Source of the DNA: Vandiemenella viatica
Lineage: Eukaryota; Arthropoda; Insecta; Orthoptera; Morabidae
Reading direction: 5' to 3'
Assembly: GCA_031002005.1 (NCBI GenBank)
Contig: JARYHS010006964.1
Span: forward strand, 2,604,001 to 2,668,000
Length of the DNA stretch: 64,000 bases
The notes below the pieces were generated by a model. That model searched no databases. It was not told where the DNA came from and saw only the letters and a program-made list of their open reading frames with translations. Positions 12,323-24,298 of this stretch are shown in pieces. The position numbers were made by a program, and so were the translations under genes. Position 1 is the stretch's first letter, and every line of letters begins with the position of its first letter.

Positions 12323-12600
12323 GAGCGTGGTGCGTGAGTGGTTAACGCTCTGGCCTCTCACTCGGGACGACGACGATTCGAACCCCGTCCGTGCATACAG
12401 ATGTGGGTTTTCCATGGTTTCTCCAAATCACTGCAGGAGAATACTTGCATGCTTCCTTCAAAAGGTCATGGCCGAATTCCTCCCCGTTCAGTTTCCCCGG
12501 GTCCATCCCACCTCTAATTTCGTCGAGGAGCCGTAAAGCCCCTGTTGTTCTAGCTGTTAAGATTTTCCATTATAATACTGTAGTTTTGTACCTTTAATGA
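12323..12600 (+). mobile_element. tRNA-derived SINE
   Basis: The head resembles a tRNA: an A-box-like GCGTGAGTGGTTAACGC at 12332-12348 and a B-box GATTCGAACCCC at 12374-12385, about 30 bp apart as in RNA polymerase III promoters. The body continues GTGGGTTTTCCATGGTTT, a block also seen in reverse orientation at about 33645. GC content is above the flanks. It does not fold into a clean tRNA, so it is a SINE and not a tRNA gene. Confidence 0.7.
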
Positions 12601-12639
12601 ATCGTGTTTATAACGTCGTTATAACATTGATGAAGAGGA

Positions 12640-13780
12640 TTGCAGGGTATTGATGGGATCTGAATCTCTTCTAGTTCAGCTATTCATCGGAGTTATACTG
12701 AAAAACAAATTAATGCAATATTATGGTAAATGTCTCTAGTGCGTATCAGTGCGAAATAGCCTTTCTGGAATAGATTGACAAAAATTATTACGAACTCCAT
12801 TAAAAAAAAATTTCGTATCAGCTTACAGCGTTAGCATATGGTGGAATCTAAGTGAGCTTAATTAGAAAATACAATTATATCTCTTCTACTGCCACTGTGT
12901 AGCTTTTTCGAAGGGTGCAACGGTATTGTACGTTAATTTTTTTTAGCGTCAAATTATCCATTGTGTTGGCGTCTTTTACGCTCAGCGGCAGGCAACCCAT
13001 GACACTCACTGCAGTCACGAGTGACGTAGCGTTTAGGCAGCTAGATAAATTGCAACATTGTCTGACGTCGCCATCAGTTGCTACAAATCTGTATTTCAAG
13101 TAAATTTCCAAATCTGTGCTGCAGGACATAGGTGCAGTCTGTACACAACAATTACTTAACGACGAGGTTACAGTGACACATATGGCACCAATTGAGGTGG
13201 GACTCCGACATAAACTAGCGTAATGAAATTTTAATAGAAGAAATCTTATTTAATTTTTATTATTAACTATAAATTACCAAGAACACAATAAGCGGAAGCA
13301 CTTGAAATGTTTTAAAGTGGGGCGTTAGTTAAACTTGATGCCAAGAGAAAGATTCCGGACGAGTCTCAAAACGCATACCTAGATATTTAGCTTCGTCAAC
13401 GTCAAAGTCATTAAGAGACGGGTGAGGATTGGAAACAAGGAATGGGAAGGAATTCGCTCACAGGCTATTGAAAATACCATCCCAGTATTCACCAGGAGTA
13501 ATTTTGCACACAGAAATATGTATAACTGGCGGGGATTACAACCAGCGTTCTTCCGAATGCGAGACAAGAGCGTGACCGCTATATCCTCAACGCTAGGTGA
13601 GTTTTCTGGAAGCGACTCTAGACTGCAGCAAACGCGTGCTGGTGACATTCACAGTGACCACAGCAATGCTTAACGCATTTTGAGATAAGATAGCGGACTA
13701 CGCTGCAGTACGCTCGAACAGGATGCTGTTGCAATTGTTTAAATCTAATCAAATTTGTTATAACTTTTACTGAGATTCAG
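12640..13780. other. Unassigned, slightly GC-richer spacer
   Basis: Short overlapping open frames occur on both strands (12875-13129, 13379-13673) but they mirror each other and carry no motif I recognise. This could be decayed transposon sequence. Confidence 0.4.
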
Positions 13781-13789
13781 TGTACTGTG

Positions 13790-14060
13790 AATTGAATTTG
13801 TGGTGGAACGCATGCTCCAATGGCAACTCCCCTAGTTACCTATTTAACGGTTTCTTAATTATTTTTTTAAAAATTGTTATTATCTTATATACTTGAGTGT
13901 GAAGTTCACTCAGTCCTCTACATTTTCCATTTAAAATTTTAATTTAAAATTTCAATTTATTCCCGTAGCTGCCCATACATACAAAAGAAAAATTTCCAAC
14001 ACACTTATACATGACATGAAATCGGGTTCCAGTTTGTAATCAAGGCAGTCTTTAAAAGTT
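13790..14060 (-). mobile_element. LINE 3' tail, 5'-truncated copy
   Basis: GGAACGCATGCTCCAATGGC near 13804, followed by a block around 13980-14060 (TTTCCAACACACTTATA, GGTTCCAGTTTGTAATC), parallels the minus-strand LINE 3' region at 51620-51860 (GGAGCGCATGCTCCGGTGGC, TTTCCAACACCCTTGTG, GTGCCAGCTTGTGGTC). It is a diverged 5'-truncated member of the same LINE family. Confidence 0.55.
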
Positions 14061-14770
14061 GTTAATTAAGAGCATTTTTAATAAAATAGTGATGTTATAT
14101 GGTAAACTATGTGCAGTATAAAAGCTATTGCTAGTTTCTAGGAAGTACATATGACGAATTTTTAGTACCATTGGTTTAAGTACAGCGTATCGCCGTTTCT
14201 AGAGACGAGGTTCAAGTTGGTAGGCGATATTGTTTCTGCTTCAAAGTGGTCTGAAACTCACGTCTTTGCCGCCGCCAAAGTCTTTATTTGTTTTTGAAAA
14301 CAAATCAGATCAAATATCTCATCCTTCCAGTTGACGCTCGGTTACAGAAAAAATCTTCGACGCTGGTTATTTGTATCCCAAGAATGATTATTTTTTTTTA
14401 AAAAAAAAATTAATATAATAGTTGGTTCTGTGTGGATGAAATGCATAACACTGTACAGACGTGATATCTGAGACTTCTTCGTTCTCTGGGCTGGCGACCT
14501 GTGATATATGACAAACCGCATAGCGAGAGCAATAGAACAAGGAGACAGGAGCGCCCAGTGTAAACTCTCTCATCAGTATCATTACCCTTGATCGGACCTC
14601 AAATATAAACCCGTTGATATTGTTAACAACTACTTCGTCCCACATATCATTTTCAGAAAATACTAGAATTGAAACTACATTTTGTGGTAGACACGCTAGT
14701 AACAGTGTATTGTCTCAGTCTTTCAGGTCCGGCGTAAACACTGTTTGTGTACTACAGAAAAACTTTTTTC
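14061..14770. other. Spacer
   Basis: No gene recognised; open frames here are short and overlap on both strands. A T9/A-rich run lies at 14391-14410. Confidence 0.5.
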
Positions 14771-14779
14771 CACTTTCCG

Positions 14780-14965
14780 TTTCTCTGGAATCTCTGTTTG
14801 CGACTTCTACTGTCACCACTTTCTGTCAAACAGACCCACTAAAGGAGAACGCGGAGAGAGGCGGAACGGAGGTCAAGGTCAGCCTGAGGCCGGGATTAGA
14901 ACCGGAGACCTTTCGATCTGTAACTCTGTTATCACGTAGTGTAATCTAACACGTGACCTAATGTC
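14780..14965 (-). mobile_element. Probable tRNA-derived SINE, minus strand
   Basis: Read on the minus strand, a B-box-like GGTTCTAATCCCGG (14890-14903) lies about 40 bp after an A-box-like stretch near 14936-14960. The following GC-rich body runs to about 14780. It differs from the 12323 element. Less certain because the A-box is weak. Confidence 0.4.
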
Positions 14966-15740
14966 CCATCGTCCGTCATTTCAGATTCAAAGGATTTTTT
15001 GTCTGTAATAGATTTCGGTTGGGTTATTACATCGAGAAAATTGCTTTTGACCGCATTGCGTCGTTGAGACAAACCATAGCTACTGACCACTTTTACTAGT
15101 TTGACAGATTTTTGTCTGTTCAGTATTAATTTTACATTATCGTTTATTTTTCCACATGTAAGGTTGAAATTTTAAGAATGATATATTAACAGTTCTTCAC
15201 TTTTTGAAAGTAAATATTTTATCATGTTCACGTCTCAATATTTGCGAGTGACATTTTTAAATGACACCATAATTAAATATTGATGGAAAATTAATGGAGT
15301 AGTAGTTCTTGCTGATGGCTTGTTTCAAATTATCTTTGGTCCTATGCTTTCAACAATGTTTTTCAAGTTTCCCAATTGCCATAACATATCGCCTCAAGTA
15401 ATTCACAAGTCTGTTTTATTTAATTTGATTCCTCTACAGTCCATTGCACGGGAAGTAGGCCTAATTTTCATTCTGCTCGTAGGTCAATGAAGGTTTAGGC
15501 AGCTGAAATTAAAGTTTAGATGTTGATTATTTCACTTGATCTTACCGTTTCTACGAATTTCTGTACTAAACATCACAATATTGAGTTTTGCTGTAAAACT
15601 GACGTTTTATTGGTAGTATATGTTGAAGTCTACTAGATTCGTTGAAAAATTAACGAGAACGCCTACCATATAACCACGCTGCAGACCTTCCGCCATTTTT
15701 TTAGCTTAATGTTATATCTTCAGCACGAGTTCAAATACTT
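14966..15740. other. Spacer
   Basis: Nothing recognised. Confidence 0.5.
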
Positions 15741-15746
15741 TAGCGT

Positions 15747-16129
15747 CAGTGGCGTAGCTAGGTCAACAAGGGCCCCGGTGCAAAAAATAAAAAAAAAATT
15801 ATTTTAGGCCCTCAAGCCAGATGGGTGATCTTTTTTTGTTTTTTTGCTCTGCCAAGTTGCTTTTAGGGGCCCCCGGCCCCCTGAGCTGAGTATGGGGGCT
15901 CCTGAGCTTGGGGGCCCCTGGGCTGTGGTTGGGGGCTCCCTAAGCAGTAGCTTATATAGGTTCACAAGACCCTCAGAGCTAAAAAAGGGTCAAAGTTCGC
16001 CTATTTGATCTGAAGGCCCATGGGCTCTCTGAGCCGCGCTTGGGGGCCTTCTGGGCTGCGCTTGGGGCGCCCTGAGCGTGTGGGCCCCTGTGCACTGCAC
16101 CGCCTAGCCCTGTAATAGCTACACCTCTT
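15747..16129 (+). mobile_element. hAT-type MITE-like element, GC-rich interior
   Basis: It starts CAGTGGCGTAGCTAGGTCAA and ends near AGCTACACCTCTT, an imperfect inverted copy of the start (AGCTACGCCACTG expected). The interior is rich in GGGGGCC(C/T) blocks, unlike the AT-rich surroundings. The same ends occur in the elements at 19233-19313 and 27248-27407. No clear target-site duplication (TSD) remains here. No transposase is encoded. Confidence 0.55.
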
Positions 16130-17292
16130 AAACAGAGGTCACTACAACATTTTAAATACGCGGTTTCCAAAGACTGTATTTTTAGTTCCCTGAAAAACAA
16201 ACCGCAGAAAAGCTAGACTATCCTGTTTTGCGTCGAAGATCGGAAACGTTTCAGAAGTTGTCCCGAGAGTGTAGGGAGTGGGTTTTATCAGAACCTCGTT
16301 TGTTAGCATGGCACGTTGCTGACAACTAACGCGCATCGGGATACAATAATACACAGTTTTATTGAAGCAACTGACAGCCTGCAGCATATAACATCAACCT
16401 ACTATATTGGCTCCTCATTCCAAAATACTGTATTCTTTCAGACAATCAGTATGACTGCTGATTCCAGTTGTATCCTGTCTGTCGTCAATAACCAGAATTT
16501 TATGACCAATTCTTCTGAGACAGGCCACTACATTGTAATTTATCATCAGTTTGTGTTGACTGGTTGAGGAAAGTGCCTGAATCAATGATATAACAGCGAT
16601 ACTTCAGATTCCTGATCTCTGAAGCTTTCGCTGAGAATCGAAAATATTTGCCAGTCATAAGTGTGGCGTCTCCTACCCTCCTGCACAGGAGCGAACAATA
16701 ATTCCCTCACCAGGAGTCTAGCAAGCTAACTTGCACGCACAGAGTGTGCGCTGACCAGAAAAATATTCATTATTCCAGTAATGGACGTATCTTTACACTG
16801 CGCAGAGGATAAACTGGTGCTGTAAATAAAAACTAAAATGTAACAACAATAGATATATAGAAATCCTGATGTTCCTCGTGAAAGCCAAACAGTTGAGTAG
16901 AGTTCCTATAAAATTAGATTCTCTGACTGAAGTGAGAAGTTGCCTCACCAGTTCTCTCTTTGTATTTCCACCTGTTGAGACAATTACTTTATTACAAAAC
17001 CCGTTGTGACGGGACGTCATTTATTATAATATTTTAATACCGAAATCATGTAAGTTTTCTACAGCCAGACGTCGAGTAAGCACGTCCTGTTGTTCGACTT
17101 TCTGCCGATCGACAGTTCGGATTACAAGCTACACGTGCAGTGCTGAGCATGCAAGCCAATACTTTTCCAGCAAGCTAGAATACATTGATCACTCTCACTT
17201 CTTGACTGACGATCTACAAGATAACATCTAGGCCTCGGAGATAGATATTCGCTGCACCAACCTCACCATTCTCTGTTAGTTGTGAACTGTAG
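16130..17292. other. Unique sequence left of the 7-kb repeat block
   Basis: Short overlapping open frames only; no motif recognised. Confidence 0.5.
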
Positions 17293-17816
17293 GGCTAAGT
17301 TTCATCCCTAGGGTCAGTATTACGGGTTACGGGATACCTCTCAATTTGTACAACATCGACTGTAGTTGATTTATGGTCCAGGCAATTAAATGGGGTTTCC
17401 AGAGACATTGTTTTATTTCAAGTAGCTCGTAGCTGCCCGCTCCCTCTCCTAATTACAAGTTACCCCCGATGCTCATGTTTATTTGCTAGCGCAAGAGAAG
17501 AAGAGTTTAGGTTCAAGAGAGAAAAAGTCAAGAGCAGAAGATACGAAGAAAGTCGGCGCAAGTCATAGGGCACGTGTCAGTCATCCTGGCACACCCATTA
17601 AATAGGCATAGCACGATCCTATATATATACATATAGGGTCAGCCACACCGTCCCTTAAATAACATTACTGAGAGTGAACCCAGCAGTGTGGCTGCGCTCC
17701 TCAAGGCGCCACCACACTGGATCAGGGAGACACAGCGGGTCCAGCGTCACTTCCTGAAGCCCGCGTACCTACAGAGCTACTGCAGTTCTTCTGTGGTATT
17801 CAACTGTCATCTAGTC

Positions 17817-17900
17817 CAGCGTTTCTCAACCTGTTTTAAACTCGATGATCACTAAAAATAAAAAATATTCTATGGACCACTAATTTAGATGAGTCTAATT
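17817..17900 (+). repeat. hAT-like terminal sequence, partner end not found
   Basis: CAGCGTTTCTCAACCTGTTT followed shortly by TATGGACCACT resembles the end of hAT non-autonomous elements (CAG..TTCTCAACC...GACCACT). The block B copy is at about 25832. I could not find the opposite end, so this is tentative. Confidence 0.35.
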
Positions 17901-18124
17901 TTTTACCTAAAACCAAACTTAAAACATGCTACCGTCATGTACCTACAAGTTTAATAAGGCCCACATGAAATGGCCGGTAATTTAATCGTTGAAGCAACAG
18001 CGATCCCTCTTTTGACAAATGGAAACGTATTTAGTACATATACTATTATAGTAAAAGTACTTGTAAAATCACACTTTGCTGGTCATTAAATCACTCATAG
18101 ATTTTATAAAGTTTTATATATAGG

Positions 18125-18177
18125 CAGTGGCGGCTCGTGGCGTCTGTGTAATGTATTAAACTCGTGGGTAGCCACTG
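18125..18177. repeat. 53-bp unit with 7-bp inverted ends
   Basis: It begins CAGTGGC and ends GCCACTG, as short hAT-like terminal repeats would, around a 39-bp interior. It may be a deleted MITE. A copy is in block B at about 26138. Confidence 0.35.
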
Positions 18178-18769
18178 TGGAACCCCCAATACTCCTGCTC
18201 AAATTATTGATACTTACAAATACAGTTTCCTCCTAATACTCTAATGTAAAGGAGGTATAAATAATAACTCTTCATGACACCTAATGCCAGTGATCAAACA
18301 GTAATTTACGAATAATAATTTTAAAAGCTGTATTACAATGTATAATGTACAATTAGTACTTATGATGAGCTGCACTAATGGCAGTACTTGAAAAAGGTAT
18401 TCAGCAGTTCTGCCCATGCTCACATTTTCTGTTCTAAATGTGCGGCACTGTAGGTATCGCAGTTCCAATAGAATAACTATTGTATTTTTTGTTTGGGTGT
18501 TTTCTGGAAATAAGATAGAGAATAATTATGGGAAAATAATAGAGAACCATCCAAGGCTTTCTCAGCGCGAGTGAATGTTTCTCGGAAACTATGGTGTATT
18601 GGAGTAAAGTATTAATTAGTAATTTATCGTTTCAAAATCATGTCAGATGACTTATTTTTTATAGTATGTAACTATTTGACACACATTTCATGTTCATTAA
18701 TTAAATAAACGAAATGTTTTATTTGTCACAAAATTACGTCTGCTGCAATAGAAACTGCAAGTAGAGAGC

Positions 18770-19140
18770 ATTATTAGCAACATTTGCCTCGTACATTTCC
18801 TTGATTCTCTTCATCCTCCTCCTGTCTTCCAATAAATCCCATTCCAGCTCTTTTATCATATTGGTTACTGATTGTGGTTGTGGTAGTTTCCAGAGACAAA
18901 TCTAGCAGTCCTTCTTTGCATCCCTCAACTACCGTATTTATACCCAAATTGTGGGTGCCATAGAGTACACTATATTCAAACAATGGTCTGACCAGAGTTT
19001 TGTAACCCTATTCTTTTACTTCTCTGTTACATCCCCTCGTTATTCTCTCCAAAAAGTGCAGGATTTTAAATTTTTTTTCTGCCCAGTTGAGAAATAACAG
19101 TTGTGACCCAATTTGTCTCATGGGAGAATACAATGGATTT
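18770..19140 (-). pseudogene. LINE fragment, RT C-terminal part (block A copy)
   Basis: The minus-strand reading gives pieces of the same LINE family as 51605-57345: a TRGCNREVKE-like block, TLVRPLFEYS, then a YDKRAGMGFIG(R) segment in a shifted frame. Corresponding blocks at 52210-52470 read RGCTREVMELVYNTSVR and MIKELEWDS. Frameshifted and non-functional. The block B copy is at about 26795-27170. Confidence 0.6.
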
Positions 19141-19232
19141 ATGACATCGTTCCCTACTGAATGAGGCAAACTTACTTGTAAATTTATCTCAGATTTGTAA
19201 TCACTGAAACAACATTACATACCCCCCTCAAC

Positions 19233-19246
19233 CAGGGATGTAGCTA

Positions 19247-19280
<34 letters not shown>

Positions 19281-19313
19281 ACCGGTGTCCTTGTTAACCT
19301 AGCTACGCCACTG
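19233..19313 (-). mobile_element. hAT-type MITE, internally shortened (block A)
   Basis: The 5' end is CAGGGATGTAGCTA, the 3' end TAGCTACGCCACTG. The flanks are CCCTCAAC and TCCTCAAC, an 8-bp TSD with one mismatch, as in the hAT superfamily. The interior is a long T run plus GCACCGGTGTCC. The block B copy is 160 bp and keeps about 80 bp of GC-rich interior. Confidence 0.65.
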
Positions 19314-22270
19314 TCCTCAACCCTTGACGTTTCGTTTCCTTTTTCCTACAATTATGGGTTTTTCTAGTTTTTTCAGCCAGTACAAATACACTTTTCCAAT
19401 TTATTCACAAAGATCACTATGGATAAAGCAAGGGGTGTTGCAGCTCAAGGAGTTGATACAATCGGTATATACATTACCAACAGTATTTTTTACTAAAGAA
19501 CATATGCAATATACAATAGATTACAATATCCCTTACAGATGTAGATTTAATTACCATATCTAAATATAGTTCTAAATTAGGAGCACTGGAATTATTATTT
19601 TTACTCAGGGAAAAAACAACCTAGATAATTTATTAATATCTGTACACCTACTGTTTTAATTGACTAAGGTTTTGATCAGAAACAAAGAAGATTTATGACT
19701 TAATATCTATGTAATATTATTTTTTATTTAATATTATTCATATAATATTTCCATTACCCAGGTAGTATATGTTTGGTTTTATGAAATATTAAGAAAAATA
19801 GTTTTGCAGCTATTAGCTTTTGATGTGTCTTCAAATGAAGGGAAGCCATCGTTGTTCTTGTTATGGTTTTGGGTCGCATCGATTGCAAAGTCATTAGCGG
19901 CTTCATCTTAGTTGTAAGTACTTATTGTATACACTTTTCCTTCCATCTTTTAATGAATGTGAAGCATGCACACATCTCTAACGATGCTGATCACTAATCA
20001 CATTATTTTGAAAGGTATAGCTCACTATAACATTTGAACTTTCCCATGGTGCTTTATTAAAAGGGAATTGAATTTCAGCAGAGCCATCACCACCATCACA
20101 TCTATTTGCACCTGTTGGACGTCCGAGAACTGAATTCCTTCCATATTTTCACCAATACTGGACTTCGTCATCTGATTTTTATCAGTGCATTCCTGAATCA
20201 GATAATTACTATTGTTCGATTTTATCCACGCATTCAGCAAAATAAATCCTGAAGTTTTGTTCCATAATAGGTAAATTTAAATAATGATATTAAGACTATT
20301 TCATGTTTTCTTCCTCTCTTTCAACAACCTCAGGCAATTCCTATAACGTTTTGCTATCAATCAACCATTATTAATCTTTAAATCGAAATGCTTTCACAGA
20401 GACTAATAATTACAAATCATCTTAGCTCAAAGTAGTCAGTACCTTTTCTTCCTCTAAGATAAATAAATCTCCTCTTATTTGTGACCATGTTTTACTTATG
20501 TTCTGAGGTAGTATCTCATAAGGCTCCTGGAACAGTTCACTGGACATCCTATAAAAACCTTATAAATTTACTTCTTTTTTTAATTCTCACGAAAGCAAAA
20601 AAAAAAAAAAAAAAGTGAATTTGTATAATTTTCGTGAATTAAAGAATAAATTTAAGATTTCCACCTACTTTTAAGTCTTCTCAAGAAACAGAACACAATA
20701 ACAGTATTAAAATTATGCGCTGCATGGCTTTTCATTCAGGAGCATACTGAAGGTTTTAACTGACTGTAAATTGCTGGAGAGTTGAGAGGACGAACAACAA
20801 GAAAATATCTTCCACCTTTTATAACCAGCATGCGTTGCAATTGATCTGATCGACGATGCACCTAACCCTGAACTTCAAAGGAATTGCTTCAGCTTTAAAA
20901 CACATATAGCCAGCGGAATTCCGTGAAAGCTTATAAAAATGGAAAAATAGTAGGCACCGTTGTATAGAAAACTGTGAGCACTACTATTAAGAGACAGCGA
21001 AACTAAGGATATAAATGCATTCTGATTTTTACAAGGAAATTATCAGAAATTTTTAAATGTGCTTTTGTTATATACTACATAATTCTAAGACTTTAAGGAA
21101 TATTGATAAATAAAAACACTCGAGAAATTTATCAAGTAGGGAACTCTTCTATCACCATACTAGAAAATATAAATAACAGTCTACTGAAAGTTAATGTTTT
21201 ACTGGCAGAATATTACTTGGCGGAATTTTAATGTGTAACACCCATACAGAATGGTGGAATTTTAATAAATTTTGTAGATTTGTACAGGGTCATACCCAGA
21301 AGAAATTATAAAACACTGAAATGGATTAGGCTAGACACATTTAATTGTGAGTAAGATGTAAGTCCACACACAGCATCGGTAAATTCATAGACCTTTGCTG
21401 GCACTGGATCAAGAAATGTTTGCTTTGAAAGTCTCTCTATGCCTACATGTCTTGTACTATCAGTTTTTGCACACTTTGTGCTGGGTGACAATGGCAATCT
21501 AATGTCCCTGAAGTTCTATGTTGCTGACAAATCTGTGGACAATGCAGTCTAAATTGTGACTATAACTCATTGAAGGCTTGTATTTTAATGGCCATAGTAG
21601 AAGGATGGGCATTATTCTGTTGGAAGATGTGATTTTGATAGTGGTCAAGAAGGATATCACAAAAGGGTGCAGAACCCCATCTACATAAAGGTAGGTTGTC
21701 ATTGACCCTTCAATAATAACCTATTCAGTCTTCCTTTTTGAACTGTTTCTCCACTATGCCTGTATCATAGGGAGCATGTGACACACCTCCACATGTATAG
21801 ATATTAGGCCATCAATAGGCAATTTAGTGTACTTGGTATACCACAATAATAATTATAGCTGCATCACAGACAGAATAGATACTCATCTCTAAACACAAGT
21901 ATATGCCATTTAAGTGTAAATTTGCAATTTGCGTTACACCAGATTAAACGATATTGGCAATGCAATCAGGTTAGTGGAACACATTTTATAGGAGTTACAG
22001 AGTGTAATATAGCATCAAAAAATTGGTTTACAATTGTACTATCTCTGTAACCACTATTTGACTCTGGCCTGAAGGAACACATCTATCAGCAACATCCACA
22101 TCCACGAGTTGACAACCTTCACATGCTGTTGTCCTTCTGAATGGGCCTGTGTCTGCTCTAAGAGTACTAAATCATTCTTTCATCCACTGTGTCATAAGTC
22201 TGTAAACAACAATGAATTTATCCTAGAGATTTCAGGATATAATGTGCCATTTCAAATTTTATAAAAATAC
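19314..22270. other. Non-coding part of block A
   Basis: Gene 2 transcribes on the minus strand, so this lies 3' of its last exon. The short open frames at 19324-19563 and 20025-20240 are not supported by motifs. Nothing else is recognised. An A18 run lies at about 20597-20614. Confidence 0.5.
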
Positions 22271-22951
22271 ATCAAGATTATCTATTACAGAGTGAAAAGT
22301 TTTATTCAGATTTAAATATCTTTTGAAGCATTTATAGATACCCAAATATATTTCATTAATTATACAGGAAAAAGAATGTTATTCAGAAGAGATAATAAGA
22401 TGCTTTAGAAAAGCTTAGAACCCTTAAAAGATTTTTTAGAAACTTCACAAGAAAATTGAGTGTTATACATAATTTATTTAATAATATAAAGATACACAGA
22501 ATATATAACCCATTACTCCTCTTATATCACAACATATAAGTTATTCACACAAATAAATACACTGAAACTTTATGACTATCATATACAATAGATAATTTTT
22601 CGCAAAAAATTACAAGGAAATGGGAGGTCAACTTAATGAATCTGTAGATGACTTCTAATATTACTACAGGGTGCAACATTTTCCATATAATTCACAAGAT
22701 AGTGAGCACTTACTTGAATTAATTAACTGATATATTCTATTACTACAATGCAAAAAAATTTGTCAAACATTCCAAGAACACTAGCGTTTATATGAATGAA
22801 TCAGCTCATGATTGGAAATTCCTAAACTGTGTAAATTGTATTCCACAAACGATACAAGTAAAGTTATACCCTCCTTAATATATCTGCTGATGACTTTCAA
22901 TATATCCTAATCATCTAATTATTTTCCCAGAAATTTCACAAAAAATGGGCG
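22270..22951 (-). pseudogene. Decayed zinc-finger array after the stop codon
   Basis: On the minus strand, immediately after the stop, the sequence keeps the 84-bp finger periodicity with frameshifts and stops. Remnants include FTCIVCGIQFTQF (about 22846-22808), a CSNRIYQ block, LSCELYGKC (about 22695-22670) and FSCEVSKKSFKGS (about 22458-22420, second Cys replaced by Ser). At least five decayed units can be seen. These are former coding fingers that now probably form 3' UTR. Block B has the same at 30360-31043. Confidence 0.75.
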
Positions 22952-23954
22952 TTACTCAGAATGAATGTGCTTATGTCTTTTAAGGCTTCCAGACTCTGTA
23001 AATAAATTTCCACAAACATCACAAGAAAATGGGCGCTCACCAGAGTGAACCCGCATATGACGTTTTAGGTTACTGCACTGTGTAAATGATTTACCACAAA
23101 TATCACACGAAAACGGGCGTTCACCAGAATGAATCCGCTGATGGCTTTTAATAATTCCAGATTCTGTAAATGATTTTCCACAAATGTCACAAATAAATGG
23201 GCGTTCACCAGAATGAATCCGCTGATGTCTTTTAAGTTTACCTGACTCTGCAAATGATTTTCTACAAATATCACAAGAAAAAGGACGTACGCCTAAATGA
23301 ATCCGTTGATGTATATTAAAGCTTCCAGAGTGTGTAAACGTTTTTCCACAAACATCACAAGCAAAAAGCCGTTCACCAGAATGAATCCGCTGATGACATT
23401 TAAGGCTGCCAGACTGTGTAAATGATTGTCCACAAACATCACAAGAAAACAAGCGTTCTCCAGAATGAACCCGCTTATGTCTTTTAAGGCTGCTAGACAC
23501 TGTAAATAGTTTTCCACAAATATCACAACTAAAAGGACGTTCGCCTGAATGAAACCACTGATTTCTTTTAAGTTTTCCAGACACTGTAAATGATTTTCCA
23601 CAAATATTACAGGAAAATGGGCGTTCACCAGAATGAATCCGCTGATGACTTTTAAGACTACCAGATTGTGGAAATGATTTTCCACAAATATCACAAGATA
23701 ATTGTTCACTGCAATGAAGCTTCTCGTGCTCTCTAAGAAAAGAAGATTTTAGAAAAGATTTTCCACAGTTTTTACATGTATATGAGCATTGGCCCAAACG
23801 ATTCGAATTACTACAGCAGTAAGTATTGACTGCCTCTTCCTCCATTCTGTTGGTTTTAAATTCACAAGTAGAAAGCTGCTGTTCATAAGTGTAGCTGCCT
23901 GTTTTGCAGTCACAATTATTCCTAGGAGCAGGAAAACTTTCATGTTGATATGTG
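22952..23954 (-). CDS. Zinc-finger gene 2, last exon (copy A, ten fingers)
   Basis: This exon encodes the DNA-binding array of gene 2. With the acceptor GTTGTCAG before 23954 it gives 1 nt + 333 codons + stop and completes the AG left by exon 3, so the frame is open throughout. After a 36-residue lead come ten C2H2 units of 28 residues. Most have HSGER(P/L)F linkers; the third has Asn in place of its first zinc-binding His, and the lead finger (YTCKNC) is intact here. The stop lies in the linker after finger ten and is followed by decayed fingers. Family knowledge suggests a nuclear sequence-specific DNA-binding protein; the target is unknown. The internal MEEEAVNTY Met at 23845 is not the start if the splice model is right. 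A TTTATT (AATAAA on the minus strand) near 22471 could be a poly(A) signal. Confidence 0.88.
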
Positions 23955-24298
23955 CTGACAACTTATTATTCTAGAAAAGTATATTAATTGACAATTTATA
24001 GATATGCTTTCAGTTAGCACAATTCATTTAATATGCACTTCACTGTTTAATTCAATACTAAACTTTATAAGTAAGAAAATGCACTACTGCTAAAACAAAA
24101 CAGCTTGTCATTTGTATAGTGAAGAACTATAACTGAACAAAAATATGACATATAGTAAAAACACAACAGTTATATTTCAAAATGCTACAATATGGACTAA
24201 AATTGTAACTAATATTATCAACCAGTTAATTACAGTTTTACTTACTAAAGACACCAATAAATTAAAATATTGCCTATTTATAAAATATTACCAAATAA

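Larger units (their letters stand above)
17293..24298 (+). repeat. 7.0-kb block A, near-identical to block B (25299-32389)
   Basis: From GGCTAAGTTTCATCCCTAGG at 17293 to CCAAATAA at 24298, this 7006-bp block matches 25299-32389 (7091 bp) in the same order and orientation, with scattered substitutions and small indels. Block A ends exactly where the N run starts, and block B starts exactly where it ends. This is the expected pattern for two unmerged overlapping contig ends. Confidence 0.9.

Noticed and set aside
12323..12400. Functional tRNA gene (also 38381-38450)
   Set aside because: A and B boxes are present, but acceptor and anticodon stems do not pair well and the sequence continues into a SINE body.
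13379..13673. Opposing open frames as a gene
   Set aside because: No motif, no splice support, and both strands are equally open.
23065..23709. Overlapping open frames inside the ten-finger exon (also 31157-31801)
   Set aside because: They are out-of-frame readings of the repeated finger sequence; the 84-bp period keeps alternate frames open.
22952..23845. 84-bp periodic repeat as a CRISPR-like or satellite array
   Set aside because: The period is the 28-residue C2H2 finger unit and the frame is open with conserved Cys and His.
23749..23961. 70-codon frame near the start of the last exon as a separate small gene
   Set aside because: It is another frame of the exon lead. In copy B the 1-nt deletion would put splicing into this frame, but that is a consequence of the shift.
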